A DNA stretch of 64,000 bases from Bathymodiolus brooksi. Its lineage: Eukaryota > Mollusca > Bivalvia > Mytilida > Modiolidae. The stretch is taken from assembly GCA_963680875.1 (NCBI GenBank), contig OY804582.1, positions 56,500,646 to 56,564,645 on the forward strand, in the 5' to 3' direction. Position numbers and translations under genes: made by a program. Position 1 is the stretch's first letter, and every line of letters begins with the position of its first letter. The notes under the pieces were generated by a model. The model ran no database searches. It saw nothing but the letters and a program-made list of their open reading frames with translations, and was not told the DNA's origin. Below are positions 1 through 13,100 of the stretch, piece by piece.

Positions 1-3000
1 CAAAGCTGCTGTCTCCTCTGTCAAAGACAATCGCTAGGTTAAAACTTACAAAGCTACTGTCTCCTCTGTCAAAGACAATCGCTAGGTTAAAACTTACAAA
101 GCTGCTGTCTCCTCGGTCAAAGACAATCGCTAGTAAAAACTTACAAAGCTGCTGTCTCCTCTGTTAAAGACAATCGCTAGGTTAAAACTTACAAAGCTGC
201 TGTCTCCTCTGTCAAAGACAATCACTAGGTTAAAACTTACAAAGCTGCTGTTTCCTCTGCAAAAGACAATCGCTAGGTTAAAACTTACAAAGCTGCTGTC
301 TCCTCTGTCAAAGACAATCGCTAGGTTAAAACTTACAAAGCTGCTCTCTCCTCTGTCAAAGACAATCGCTAGGTTAAAACTTACAAAGCTGCCGTCTCCT
401 CTGTCAAAGACAATCGCTAGGTCAAAACTTACAAAGCTGCTGTCTCCTCTGTCAAAAACAATCGCTAGGTTAAAACTTACAAAGCTGCTCTCTCCTCTGT
501 CAAAGACAATCGCTAGGTTAAAATTTACAAAGCTGCTGTCTCCTCTATCAAAGACAATCGCTAGGTTAAAACTTACAAAGCTGCTGTCTCTTCTGTCAAA
601 GACAATCGCTAGGTTAAAACTTACAAAGCTGCTGTCTCCTCTGTCAAAGAAAATCGCTAGGTTAAAACTTACAAAGATGCTGTCTCTTCTGCCAAAGACA
701 ATCGCTAGGTTAAAACTTACAAAGCTGCTGTCTCTTCTGTCAAAGACAATCGCTAGGTTAAAACTTACAAAGCTGCTGTCTCCTCTGTCAAAGAAAATCG
801 CTAGGTTAAAACTTACAAAGCTGCTGTCTCCTCTGTCAAAGACAATCGCGAGGTTAAAACTTACAAAGCTGCTGTCTCCTCTGTCAAAGACAATCGGTAG
901 GCTAAAACTTACAAAGCTGCTGTCTCCTCTGTCAAAGAAAATCGCTAGGTTAAAACTTACAAAGCTGCTGTCTCCTCTGTCAAAGACAATCGCTAGGTTA
1001 AAACTTACAAAGCTGCTGTCTCCTCTGTCAAAGACAAACGCTAGGATAAAACTTACAAAGCTGCTGTCTCCTCTGTCAAAGACAATCGCTAGGTTAAAAC
1101 TTACAAAGCTGCTGTCTCCTCTGTCAAAGACAATCGGTAGGCTAAAACTTACAAAGCTGCTGTCTCCTCTGTCAAAGAAAATCGCTAGGTTAAAACTTAC
1201 AAAGATGCTGTCTCTTCTGCCAAAGACAATCGCTAGGTTAAAACTTACAAAGCTGCTGTCTCTTCTGTCAAAGACAATCGCTAGGTTAAAACTTACAAAG
1301 CTGCTGTCTCCTCTGTCAAAGAAAATCGCTAGGTTAAAACTTACAAAGCTGCTGTCTCCTCTGTCAAAGACAATCGCGAGGTTAAAACTTACAAAGCTGC
1401 TGTCTCCTCTGTCAAAGACAATCGGTAGGCTAAAACTTACAAAGCTGCTGTCTCCTCTGTCAAAGAAAATCGCTAGGTTAAAACTTACAAAGCTGCTGTC
1501 TCCTCTGTCAAAGACAATCGCTAGGTTAAAACTTACAAAGCTGCTGTCTCCTCTGTCAAAGACAAACGCTAGGATAAAACTTACAAAGCTGCTGTCTCCT
1601 CTGTCAAAGACAATCGCTAGGTTAAAACTTACAAAGCTGCTGTCTCCTCTGTCAAAGACAATCGCTAGGTTAAAACTTACAAAGCTGCTCTCTCCTCTGT
1701 CAAAGACAATCGCTAGGTTAAAACTTACAAAGCTGCCGTCTCCTCTGCCAAAGACAATCGCTAGGTTAAAACTTACAAAGCTGCCATCTCCTCTGTCAAA
1801 GACAATCGCTAGGTTAAAACTTACAAAGCTGCTCTCTCCTCTGTCAAGGACAATCGCTAGGTTAAAACTTACAAAGCTGCTGTCTCCTCTGTCAAAGACA
1901 ATCGCTAGGTTAAATCATACAAAGCTGATGTCTCCTCTGTCAAAGACAAACGCTAGGATACAACTTACAAAGCTGCTCTCTCCTCTGTCAAAGACAATCG
2001 CTAGGTTAAAACTTACAAAGCTGCCGTCTCCTCTGTCAAAGACAATCGCTAGGTCAAAACTTACAAAGCTGCTGTCTCCTCTGTCAAAAACAATCGCTAG
2101 GTTAAAACTTACAAAGCTGCTCTCTCATCTGTCAAAGACAATCGCTAGGTTAAAATTTACAAAGCTGCTGTCTCCTCTATCAAAGACAATCGCTAGGTTA
2201 AAACTTACAAAGCTGCTGTCTCTTCTGTCAAAGACAATCGCTAGGTTAAAACTTACAAAGCTGCTGTCTCCTCTGTCAAAGAAAATCGCTAGGTTAAAAC
2301 TTACAAAGATGCTGTCTCTTCTGCCAAAGACAATCGCTAGGTTAAAACTTACAAAGCTGCTGTCTCTTCTGTCAAAGACAATCGCTAGGTTAAAACTTAC
2401 AAAGCTGCTGTCTCCTCTGTCAAAGAAAATCGCTAGGTTAAAACTTACAAAGCTGCTGTCTCCTCTGTCAAAGACAATCGCGAGGTTAAAACTTACAAAG
2501 CTGCTGTCTCCTCTGTCAAAGACAATCGGTAGGCTAAAACTTACAAAGCTGCTGTCTCCTCTGTCAAAGAAAATCGCTAGGTTAAAACTTACAAAGCTGC
2601 TGTCTCCTCTGTCAAAGACAATCGCTAGGTTAAAACTTACAAAGCTGCTGTCTCCTCTGTCAAAGACAAACGCTAGGATAAAACTTACAAAGCTGCTGTC
2701 TCCTCTGTCAAAGACAATCGCTAGGTTAAAACTTACAAAGCTGCTGTCTCCTCTGTCAAAGACAATCGCTAGGTTAAAACTTACAAAGCTGCTCTCTCCT
2801 CTGTCAAAGACAATCGCTAGGTTAAAACTTACAAAGCTGCCGTCTCCTCTGCCAAAGACAATCGCTAGGTTAAAACTTACAAAGCTGCCATCTCCTCTGT
2901 CAAAGACAATCGCTAGGTTAAAACTTACAAAGCTGCTCTCTCCTCTGTCAAGGACAATCGCTAGGTTAAAACTTACAAAGCTGCTGTCTCCTCTGTCAAA

Positions 3001-3297
3001 GACAATCGCTAGGTTAAAACTTGCAAAGCTGCTGTCTCCTCTGTCAAAGACAATCGCTAGGTTAAAACTTACAAAGCTGCTGTCTCCTCTGTCAAAGACA
3101 ATCGCTAGGTTAAATCATACAAAGCTGATGTCTCCTCTGTCAAAGACAAACGCTAGGATACAACTTACAAAGCTGCTGTCTCCTCTGTCAAAGACAATCG
3201 CTAGGTTAAAACTTACAAAGCTACTGTCTCCTCTGTCAAAGACAATCGCTAGGTTAAAACTTACAAAGCTGCTGTCTCCTCGGTCAAAGACAATCGC

Positions 3298-6200
3298 TAG
3301 TAAAAACTTACAAAGCTGCTGTCTCCTCTGTTAAAGACAATCGCTAGGTTAAAACTTACAAAGCTGCTGTCTCCTCTGTCAAAGAAAATCGCTAGATTAA
3401 AACTTACAAAGCTGCTGTCTCCTCTGTCAAAGAAAATCGTTAGGTTAAAACTTACAAAGCTGCTGTCTCCATGGTCAAAGACAATCACTAGGTTAAAACT
3501 TACAAAGCTGCTGTTTCCTCTGCAAAAGACAATCGCTAGGTTAAAACTTACAAAGCTGCTGTCTCCTCTGTCAAAGACAATCGCTAGGTTAAAACTTACA
3601 AAGCTGCTCTCTCCTCTGTCAAAGACAATCGCTAGGTTAAAACTTACAAAGCTGCCGTCTCCTCTGTCAAAGACAATCGCTAGGTCAAAACTTACAAAGC
3701 TGCTGTCTCCTCTGTCAAAAACAATCGCTAGGTTAAAACTTACAAAGCTGCTCTCTCCTCTGTCAAAGACAATCGCTAGGTTAAAATTTACAAAGCTGCT
3801 GTCTCCTCTATCAAAGACAATCGCTAGGTTAAAACTTACAAAGCTGCTGTCTCTTCTGTCAAAGACAATCGCTAGGTTAAAACTTACAAAGCTGCTGTCT
3901 CCTCTGTCAAAGAAAATCGCTAGGTTAAAACTTACAAAGATGCTGTCTCTTCTGCCAAAGACAATCGCTAGGTTAAAACTTACAAAGCTGCTGTCTCTTC
4001 TGTCAAAGACAATCGCTAGGTTAAAACTTACAAAGCTGCTGTCTCCTCTGTCAAAGAAAATCGCTAGGTTAAAACTTACAAAGCTGCTGTCTCCTCTGTC
4101 AAAGACAATCGCGAGGTTAAAACTTACAAAGCTGCTGTCTCCTCTGTCAAAGACAATCGGTAGGCTAAAACTTACAAAGCTGCTGTCTCCTCTGTCAAAG
4201 AAAATCGCTAGGTTAAAACTTACAAAGCTGCTGTCTCCTCTGTCAAAGACAATCGCTAGGTTAAAACTTACAAAGCTGCTGTCTCCTCTGTCAAAGACAA
4301 ACGCTAGGATAAAACTTACAAAGCTGCTGTCTCCTCTGTCAAAGACAATCGCTAGGTTAAAACTTACAAAGCTGCTGTCTCCTCTGTCAAAGACAATCGG
4401 TAGGCTAAAACTTACAAAGCTGCTGTCTCCTCTGTCAAAGAAAATCGCTAGGTTAAAACTTACAAAGATGCTGTCTCTTCTGCCAAAGACAATCGCTAGG
4501 TTAAAACTTACAAAGCTGCTGTCTCTTCTGTCAAAGACAATCGCTAGGTTAAAACTTACAAAGCTGCTGTCTCCTCTGTCAAAGAAAATCGCTAGGTTAA
4601 AACTTACAAAGCTGCTGTCTCCTCTGTCAAAGACAATCGCGAGGTTAAAACTTACAAAGCTGCTGTCTCCTCTGTCAAAGACAATCGGTAGGCTAAAACT
4701 TACAAAGCTGCTGTCTCCTCTGTCAAAGAAAATCGCTAGGTTAAAACTTACAAAGCTGCTGTCTCCTCTGTCAAAGACAATCGCTAGGTTAAAACTTACA
4801 AAGCTGCTGTCTCCTCTGTCAAAGACAAACGCTAGGATAAAACTTACAAAGCTGCTGTCTCCTCTGTCAAAGACAATCGCTAGGTTAAAACTTACAAAGC
4901 TGCTGTCTCCTCTGTCAAAGACAATCGCTAGGTTAAAACTTACAAAGCTGCTCTCTCCTCTGTCAAAGACAATCGCTAGGTTAAAACTTACAAAGCTGCC
5001 GTCTCCTCTGCCAAAGACAATCGCTAGGTTAAAACTTACAAAGCTGCCATCTCCTCTGTCAAAGACAATCGCTAGGTTAAAACTTACAAAGCTGCTCTCT
5101 CCTCTGTCAAGGACAATCGCTAGGTTAAAACTTACAAAGCTGCTGTCTCCTCTGTCAAAGACAATCGCTAGGTTAAAACTTGCAAAGCTGCTGTCTCCTC
5201 TGTCAAAGACAATCGCTAGGTTAAAACTTACAAAGCTGCTGTCTCCTCTGTCAAAGAAAATCGCTAGATTAAAACTTACAAAGCTGCTGTCTCCTCTGTC
5301 AAAGAAAATCGTTAGGTTAAAACTTACAAAGCTGCTGTCTCCATGGTCAAAGACAATCACTAGGTTAAAACTTACAAAGCTGCTGTTTCCTCTGCAAAAG
5401 ACAATCGCTAGGTTAAAACTTACAAAGCTGCTGTCTCCTCTGTCAAAGACAATCGCTAGGTTAAAACTTACAAAGCTGCTCTCTCCTCTGTCAAAGACAA
5501 TCGCTAGGTTAAAACTTACAAAGCTGCCGTCTCCTCTGTCAAAGACAATCGCTAGGTCAAAACTTACAAAGCTGCTGTCTCCTCTGTCAAAAACAATCGC
5601 TAGGTTAAAACTTACAAAGCTGCTCTCTCCTCTGTCAAAGACAATCGCTAGGTTAAAATTTACAAAGCTGCTGTCTCCTCTATCAAAGACAATCGCTAGG
5701 TTAAAACTTACAAAGCTGCTGTCTCTTCTGTCAAAGACAATCGCTAGGTTAAAACTTACAAAGCTGCTGTCTCCTCTGTCAAAGAAAATCGCTAGGTTAA
5801 AACTTACAAAGATGCTGTCTCTTCTGCCAAAGACAATCGCTAGGTTAAAACTTACAAAGCTGCTGTCTCTTCTGTCAAAGACAATCGCTAGGTTAAAACT
5901 TACAAAGCTGCTGTCTCCTCTGTCAAAGAAAATCGCTAGGTTAAAACTTACAAAGCTGCTGTCTCCTCTGTCAAAGACAATCGCGAGGTTAAAACTTACA
6001 AAGCTGCTGTCTCCTCTGTCAAAGACAATCGGTAGGCTAAAACTTACAAAGCTGCTGTCTCCTCTGTCAAAGAAAATCGCTAGGTTAAAACTTACAAAGC
6101 TGCTGTCTCCTCTGTCAAAGACAATCGCTAGGTTAAAACTTACAAAGCTGCTGTCTCCTCTGTCAAAGACAAACGCTAGGATAAAACTTACAAAGCTGCT

Positions 6201-9200
6201 GTCTCCTCTGTCAAAGACAATCGCTAGGTTAAAACTTACAAAGCTGCTGTCTCCTCTGTCAAAGACAATCGCTAGGTTAAAACTTACAAAGCTGCTCTCT
6301 CCTCTGTCAAAGACAATCGCTAGGTTAAAACTTACAAAGCTGCCGTCTCCTCTGCCAAAGACAATCGCTAGGTTAAAACTTACAAAGCTGCCATCTCCTC
6401 TGTCAAAGACAATCGCTAGGTTAAAACTTACAAAGCTGCTCTCTCCTCTGTCAAGGACAATCGCTAGGTTAAAACTTACAAAGCTGCTGTCTCCTCTGTC
6501 AAAGACAATCGCTAGGTTAAAACTTGCAAAGCTGCTGTCTCCTCTGTCAAAGACAATCGCTAGGTTAAAACTTACAAAGCTGCTGTCTCCTCTGTCAAAG
6601 ACAATCGCTAGGTTAAATCATACAAAGCTGATGTCTCCTCTGTCAAAGACAAACGCTAGGATACAACTTACAAAGCTGCTGTCTCCTCTGTCAAAGACAA
6701 TCGCTAGGTTAAAACTTACAAAGCTACTGTCTCCTCTGTCAAAGACAATCGCTAGGTTAAAACTTACAAAGCTGCTGTCTCCTCGGTCAAAGACAATCGC
6801 TAGTAAAAACTTACAAAGCTGCTGTCTCCTCTGTTAAAGACAATCGCTAGGTTAAAACTTACAAAGCTGCTGTCTCCTCTGTCAAAGAAAATCGCTAGAT
6901 TAAAACTTACAAAGCTGCTGTCTCCTCTGTCAAAGAAAATCGTTAGGTTAAAACTTACAAAGCTGCTGTCTCCATGGTCAAAGACAATCACTAGGTTAAA
7001 ACTTACAAAGCTGCTGTTTCCTCTGCAAAAGACAATCGCTAGGTTAAAACTTACAAAGCTGCTGTCTCCTCTGTCAAAGACAATCGCTAGGTTAAAACTT
7101 ACAAAGCTGCTCTCTCCTCTGTCAAAGACAATCGCTAGGTTAAAACTTACAAAGCTGCCGTCTCCTCTGTCAAAGACAATCGCTAGGTCAAAACTTACAA
7201 AGCTGCTGTCTCCTCTGTCAAAAACAATCGCTAGGTTAAAACTTACAAAGCTGCTCTCTCCTCTGTCAAAGACAATCGCTAGGTTAAAATTTACAAAGCT
7301 GCTGTCTCCTCTATCAAAGACAATCGCTAGGTTAAAACTTACAAAGCTGCTGTCTCTTCTGTCAAAGACAATCGCTAGGTTAAAACTTACAAAGCTGCTG
7401 TCTCCTCTGTCAAAGAAAATCGCTAGGTTAAAACTTACAAAGATGCTGTCTCTTCTGCCAAAGACAATCGCTAGGTTAAAACTTACAAAGCTGCTGTCTC
7501 TTCTGTCAAAGACAATCGCTAGGTTAAAACTTACAAAGCTGCTGTCTCCTCTGTCAAAGAAAATCGCTAGGTTAAAACTTACAAAGCTGCTGTCTCCTCT
7601 GTCAAAGACAATCGCGAGGTTAAAACTTACAAAGCTGCTGTCTCCTCTGTCAAAGACAATCGGTAGGCTAAAACTTACAAAGCTGCTGTCTCCTCTGTCA
7701 AAGAAAATCGCTAGGTTAAAACTTACAAAGCTGCTGTCTCCTCTGTCAAAGACAATCGCTAGGTTAAAACTTACAAAGCTGCTGTCTCCTCTGTCAAAGA
7801 CAAACGCTAGGATAAAACTTACAAAGCTGCTGTCTCCTCTGTCAAAGACAATCGCTAGGTTAAAACTTACAAAGCTGCTGTCTCCTCTGTCAAAGACAAT
7901 CGGTAGGCTAAAACTTACAAAGCTGCTGTCTCCTCTGTCAAAGAAAATCGCTAGGTTAAAACTTACAAAGATGCTGTCTCTTCTGCCAAAGACAATCGCT
8001 AGGTTAAAACTTACAAAGCTGCTGTCTCTTCTGTCAAAGACAATCGCTAGGTTAAAACTTACAAAGCTGCTGTCTCCTCTGTCAAAGAAAATCGCTAGGT
8101 TAAAACTTACAAAGCTGCTGTCTCCTCTGTCAAAGACAATCGCGAGGTTAAAACTTACAAAGCTGCTGTCTCCTCTGTCAAAGACAATCGGTAGGCTAAA
8201 ACTTACAAAGCTGCTGTCTCCTCTGTCAAAGAAAATCGCTAGGTTAAAACTTACAAAGCTGCTGTCTCCTCTGTCAAAGACAATCGCTAGGTTAAAACTT
8301 ACAAAGCTGCTGTCTCCTCTGTCAAAGACAAACGCTAGGATAAAACTTACAAAGCTGCTGTCTCCTCTGTCAAAGACAATCGCTAGGTTAAAACTTACAA
8401 AGCTGCTGTCTCCTCTGTCAAAGACAATCGCTAGGTTAAAACTTACAAAGCTGCTCTCTCCTCTGTCAAAGACAATCGCTAGGTTAAAACTTACAAAGCT
8501 GCCGTCTCCTCTGCCAAAGACAATCGCTAGGTTAAAACTTACAAAGCTGCCATCTCCTCTGTCAAAGACAATCGCTAGGTTAAAACTTACAAAGCTGCTC
8601 TCTCCTCTGTCAAGGACAATCGCTAGGTTAAAACTTACAAAGCTGCTGTCTCCTCTGTCAAAGACAATCGCTAGGTTAAATCATACAAAGCTGATTTCTC
8701 CTCTGTCAAAGACAAACGCTAGGATACAACTTACAAAGCTGCTGTCTCCTCTGTCAAAGACAATCGCTAGGTTAAAACTTACAAAGCTACTGTCTCCTCT
8801 GTCAAAGACAATCGCTAGGTTAAAACTTACAAAGCTGCTGTCTCCTCGGTCAAAGACAATCGCTAGTAAAAACTTACAAAGCTGCTGTCTCCTCTGTTAA
8901 AGACAATCGCTAGGTTAAAACTTACAAAGCTGCTGTCTCCTCTGTCAAAGAAAATCGCTAGATTAAAACTTACAAAGCTGCTGTCTCCTCTGTCAAAGAA
9001 AATCGTTAGGTTAAAACTTACAAAGCTGCTGTCTCCATGGTCAAAGACAATCACTAGGTTAAAACTTACAAAGCTGCTGTTTCCTCTGCAAAAGACAATC
9101 GCTAGGTTAAAACTTACAAAGCTGCTGTCTCCTCTGTCAAAGACAATCGCTAGGTTAAAACTTACAAAGCTGCTCTCTCCTCTATCAAAGACAATCGCTA

Positions 9201-10110
9201 GGTTAAAACTTACAAAGCTGCCGTCTCCTCTGTCAAAGACAATCGCTAGGTCAAAACTTACAAAGCTGCTGTCTCCTCTGTCAAAAACAATCGCTAGGTT
9301 AAAACTTACAAAGCTGCTCTCTCCTCTGTCAAAGACAATCGCTAGGTTAAAATTTACAAAGCTGCTGTCTCCTCTATCAAAGACAATCGCTAGGTTAAAA
9401 CTTACAAAGCTGCTGTCTCTTCTGTCAAAGACAATCGCTAGGTTAAAACTTACAAAGCTGCTGTCTCCTCTGTCAAAGAAAATCGCTAGGTTAAAACTTA
9501 CAAAGATGCTGTCTCTTCTGCCAAAGACAATCGCTAGGTTAAAACTTACAAAGCTGCTGTCTCTTCTGTCAAAGACAATCGCTAGGTTAAAACTTACAAA
9601 GCTGCTGTCTCCTCTGTCAAAGACAATCGCTAGGTTAAAACTTACAAAGCTGCCGTCTCCTCTGCCAAAGACAATCGCTAGGTTAAAACTTACAAAGCTG
9701 CCATCTCCTCTGTCAAAGACAATCGCTAGGTTAAAACTTACAAAGCTGCTCTCTCCTCTGTCAAGGACAATCGCTAGGTTAAAACTTACAAAGCTGCTGT
9801 CTCCTCTGTCAAAGACAATCGCTAGGTTAAAACTTGCAAAGCTGCTGTCTCCTCTGTCAAAGACAATCGCTAGGTTAAAACTTACAAAGCTGCTGTCTCC
9901 TCTGTCAAAGACAATCGCTAGGTTAAATCATACAAAGCTGATGTCTCCTCTGTCAAAGACAAACGCTAGGATACAACTTACAAAGCTGCTGTCTCCTCTG
10001 TCAAAGACAATCGCTAGGTTAAAACTTACAAAGCTACTGTCTCCTCTGTCAAAGACAATCGCTAGGTTAAAACTTACAAAGCTGCTGTCTCCTCGGTCAA
10101 AGACAATCGC
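3298..10110. repeat. Super-repeat copy 1 (6,813 bp; 73+43+26 monomers)
   Basis: This block is repeated immediately downstream at an offset of 6,813 bp. Both copies carry the same long open frames (965 and 485 codons at the same offset) and share rare variants, for example CTCTATCAAAG at about 9178 and 15991 and GCTGATTTC in the 43-monomer HOR. The last HOR of this copy is 384 bp (8 monomers) shorter than in copy 2. Either this copy lost 8 monomers or the other gained them. Confidence 0.88.
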
Positions 10111-13100
10111 TAGTAAAAACTTACAAAGCTGCTGTCTCCTCTGTTAAAGACAATCGCTAGGTTAAAACTTACAAAGCTGCTGTCTCCTCTGTCAAAGAAA
10201 ATCGCTAGATTAAAACTTACAAAGCTGCTGTCTCCTCTGTCAAAGAAAATCGTTAGGTTAAAACTTACAAAGCTGCTGTCTCCATGGTCAAAGACAATCA
10301 CTAGGTTAAAACTTACAAAGCTGCTGTTTCCTCTGCAAAAGACAATCGCTAGGTTAAAACTTACAAAGCTGCTGTCTCCTCTGTCAAAGACAATCGCTAG
10401 GTTAAAACTTACAAAGCTGCTCTCTCCTCTGTCAAAGACAATCGCTAGGTTAAAACTTACAAAGCTGCCGTCTCCTCTGTCAAAGACAATCGCTAGGTCA
10501 AAACTTACAAAGCTGCTGTCTCCTCTGTCAAAAACAATCGCTAGGTTAAAACTTACAAAGCTGCTCTCTCCTCTGTCAAAGACAATCGCTAGGTTAAAAT
10601 TTACAAAGCTGCTGTCTCCTCTATCAAAGACAATCGCTAGGTTAAAACTTACAAAGCTGCTGTCTCTTCTGTCAAAGACAATCGCTAGGTTAAAACTTAC
10701 AAAGCTGCTGTCTCCTCTGTCAAAGAAAATCGCTAGGTTAAAACTTACAAAGATGCTGTCTCTTCTGCCAAAGACAATCGCTAGGTTAAAACTTACAAAG
10801 CTGCTGTCTCTTCTGTCAAAGACAATCGCTAGGTTAAAACTTACAAAGCTGCTGTCTCCTCTGTCAAAGAAAATCGCTAGGTTAAAACTTACAAAGCTGC
10901 TGTCTCCTCTGTCAAAGACAATCGCGAGGTTAAAACTTACAAAGCTGCTGTCTCCTCTGTCAAAGACAATCGGTAGGCTAAAACTTACAAAGCTGCTGTC
11001 TCCTCTGTCAAAGAAAATCGCTAGGTTAAAACTTACAAAGCTGCTGTCTCCTCTGTCAAAGACAATCGCTAGGTTAAAACTTACAAAGCTGCTGTCTCCT
11101 CTGTCAAAGACAAACGCTAGGATAAAACTTACAAAGCTGCTGTCTCCTCTGTCAAAGACAATCGCTAGGTTAAAACTTACAAAGCTGCTGTCTCCTCTGT
11201 CAAAGACAATCGGTAGGCTAAAACTTACAAAGCTGCTGTCTCCTCTGTCAAAGAAAATCGCTAGGTTAAAACTTACAAAGATGCTGTCTCTTCTGCCAAA
11301 GACAATCGCTAGGTTAAAACTTACAAAGCTGCTGTCTCTTCTGTCAAAGACAATCGCTAGGTTAAAACTTACAAAGCTGCTGTCTCCTCTGTCAAAGAAA
11401 ATCGCTAGGTTAAAACTTACAAAGCTGCTGTCTCCTCTGTCAAAGACAATCGCGAGGTTAAAACTTACAAAGCTGCTGTCTCCTCTGTCAAAGACAATCG
11501 GTAGGCTAAAACTTACAAAGCTGCTGTCTCCTCTGTCAAAGAAAATCGCTAGGTTAAAACTTACAAAGCTGCTGTCTCCTCTGTCAAAGACAATCGCTAG
11601 GTTAAAACTTACAAAGCTGCTGTCTCCTCTGTCAAAGACAAACGCTAGGATAAAACTTACAAAGCTGCTGTCTCCTCTGTCAAAGACAATCGCTAGGTTA
11701 AAACTTACAAAGCTGCTGTCTCCTCTGTCAAAGACAATCGCTAGGTTAAAACTTACAAAGCTGCTCTCTCCTCTGTCAAAGACAATCGCTAGGTTAAAAC
11801 TTACAAAGCTGCCGTCTCCTCTGCCAAAGACAATCGCTAGGTTAAAACTTACAAAGCTGCCATCTCCTCTGTCAAAGACAATCGCTAGGTTAAAACTTAC
11901 AAAGCTGCTCTCTCCTCTGTCAAGGACAATCGCTAGGTTAAAACTTACAAAGCTGCTGTCTCCTCTGTCAAAGACAATCGCTAGGTTAAAACTTGCAAAG
12001 CTGCTGTCTCCTCTGTCAAAGACAATCGCTAGGTTAAAACTTACAAAGCTGCTGTCTCCTCTGTCAAAGAAAATCGCTAGATTAAAACTTACAAAGCTGC
12101 TGTCTCCTCTGTCAAAGAAAATCGTTAGGTTAAAACTTACAAAGCTGCTGTCTCCATGGTCAAAGACAATCACTAGGTTAAAACTTACAAAGCTGCTGTT
12201 TCCTCTGCAAAAGACAATCGCTAGGTTAAAACTTACAAAGCTGCTGTCTCCTCTGTCAAAGACAATCGCTAGGTTAAAACTTACAAAGCTGCTCTCTCCT
12301 CTGTCAAAGACAATCGCTAGGTTAAAACTTACAAAGCTGCCGTCTCCTCTGTCAAAGACAATCGCTAGGTCAAAACTTACAAAGCTGCTGTCTCCTCTGT
12401 CAAAAACAATCGCTAGGTTAAAACTTACAAAGCTGCTCTCTCCTCTGTCAAAGACAATCGCTAGGTTAAAATTTACAAAGCTGCTGTCTCCTCTATCAAA
12501 GACAATCGCTAGGTTAAAACTTACAAAGCTGCTGTCTCTTCTGTCAAAGACAATCGCTAGGTTAAAACTTACAAAGCTGCTGTCTCCTCTGTCAAAGAAA
12601 ATCGCTAGGTTAAAACTTACAAAGATGCTGTCTCTTCTGCCAAAGACAATCGCTAGGTTAAAACTTACAAAGCTGCTGTCTCTTCTGTCAAAGACAATCG
12701 CTAGGTTAAAACTTACAAAGCTGCTGTCTCCTCTGTCAAAGAAAATCGCTAGGTTAAAACTTACAAAGCTGCTGTCTCCTCTGTCAAAGACAATCGCGAG
12801 GTTAAAACTTACAAAGCTGCTGTCTCCTCTGTCAAAGACAATCGGTAGGCTAAAACTTACAAAGCTGCTGTCTCCTCTGTCAAAGAAAATCGCTAGGTTA
12901 AAACTTACAAAGCTGCTGTCTCCTCTGTCAAAGACAATCGCTAGGTTAAAACTTACAAAGCTGCTGTCTCCTCTGTCAAAGACAAACGCTAGGATAAAAC
13001 TTACAAAGCTGCTGTCTCCTCTGTCAAAGACAATCGCTAGGTTAAAACTTACAAAGCTGCTGTCTCCTCTGTCAAAGACAATCGCTAGGTTAAAACTTAC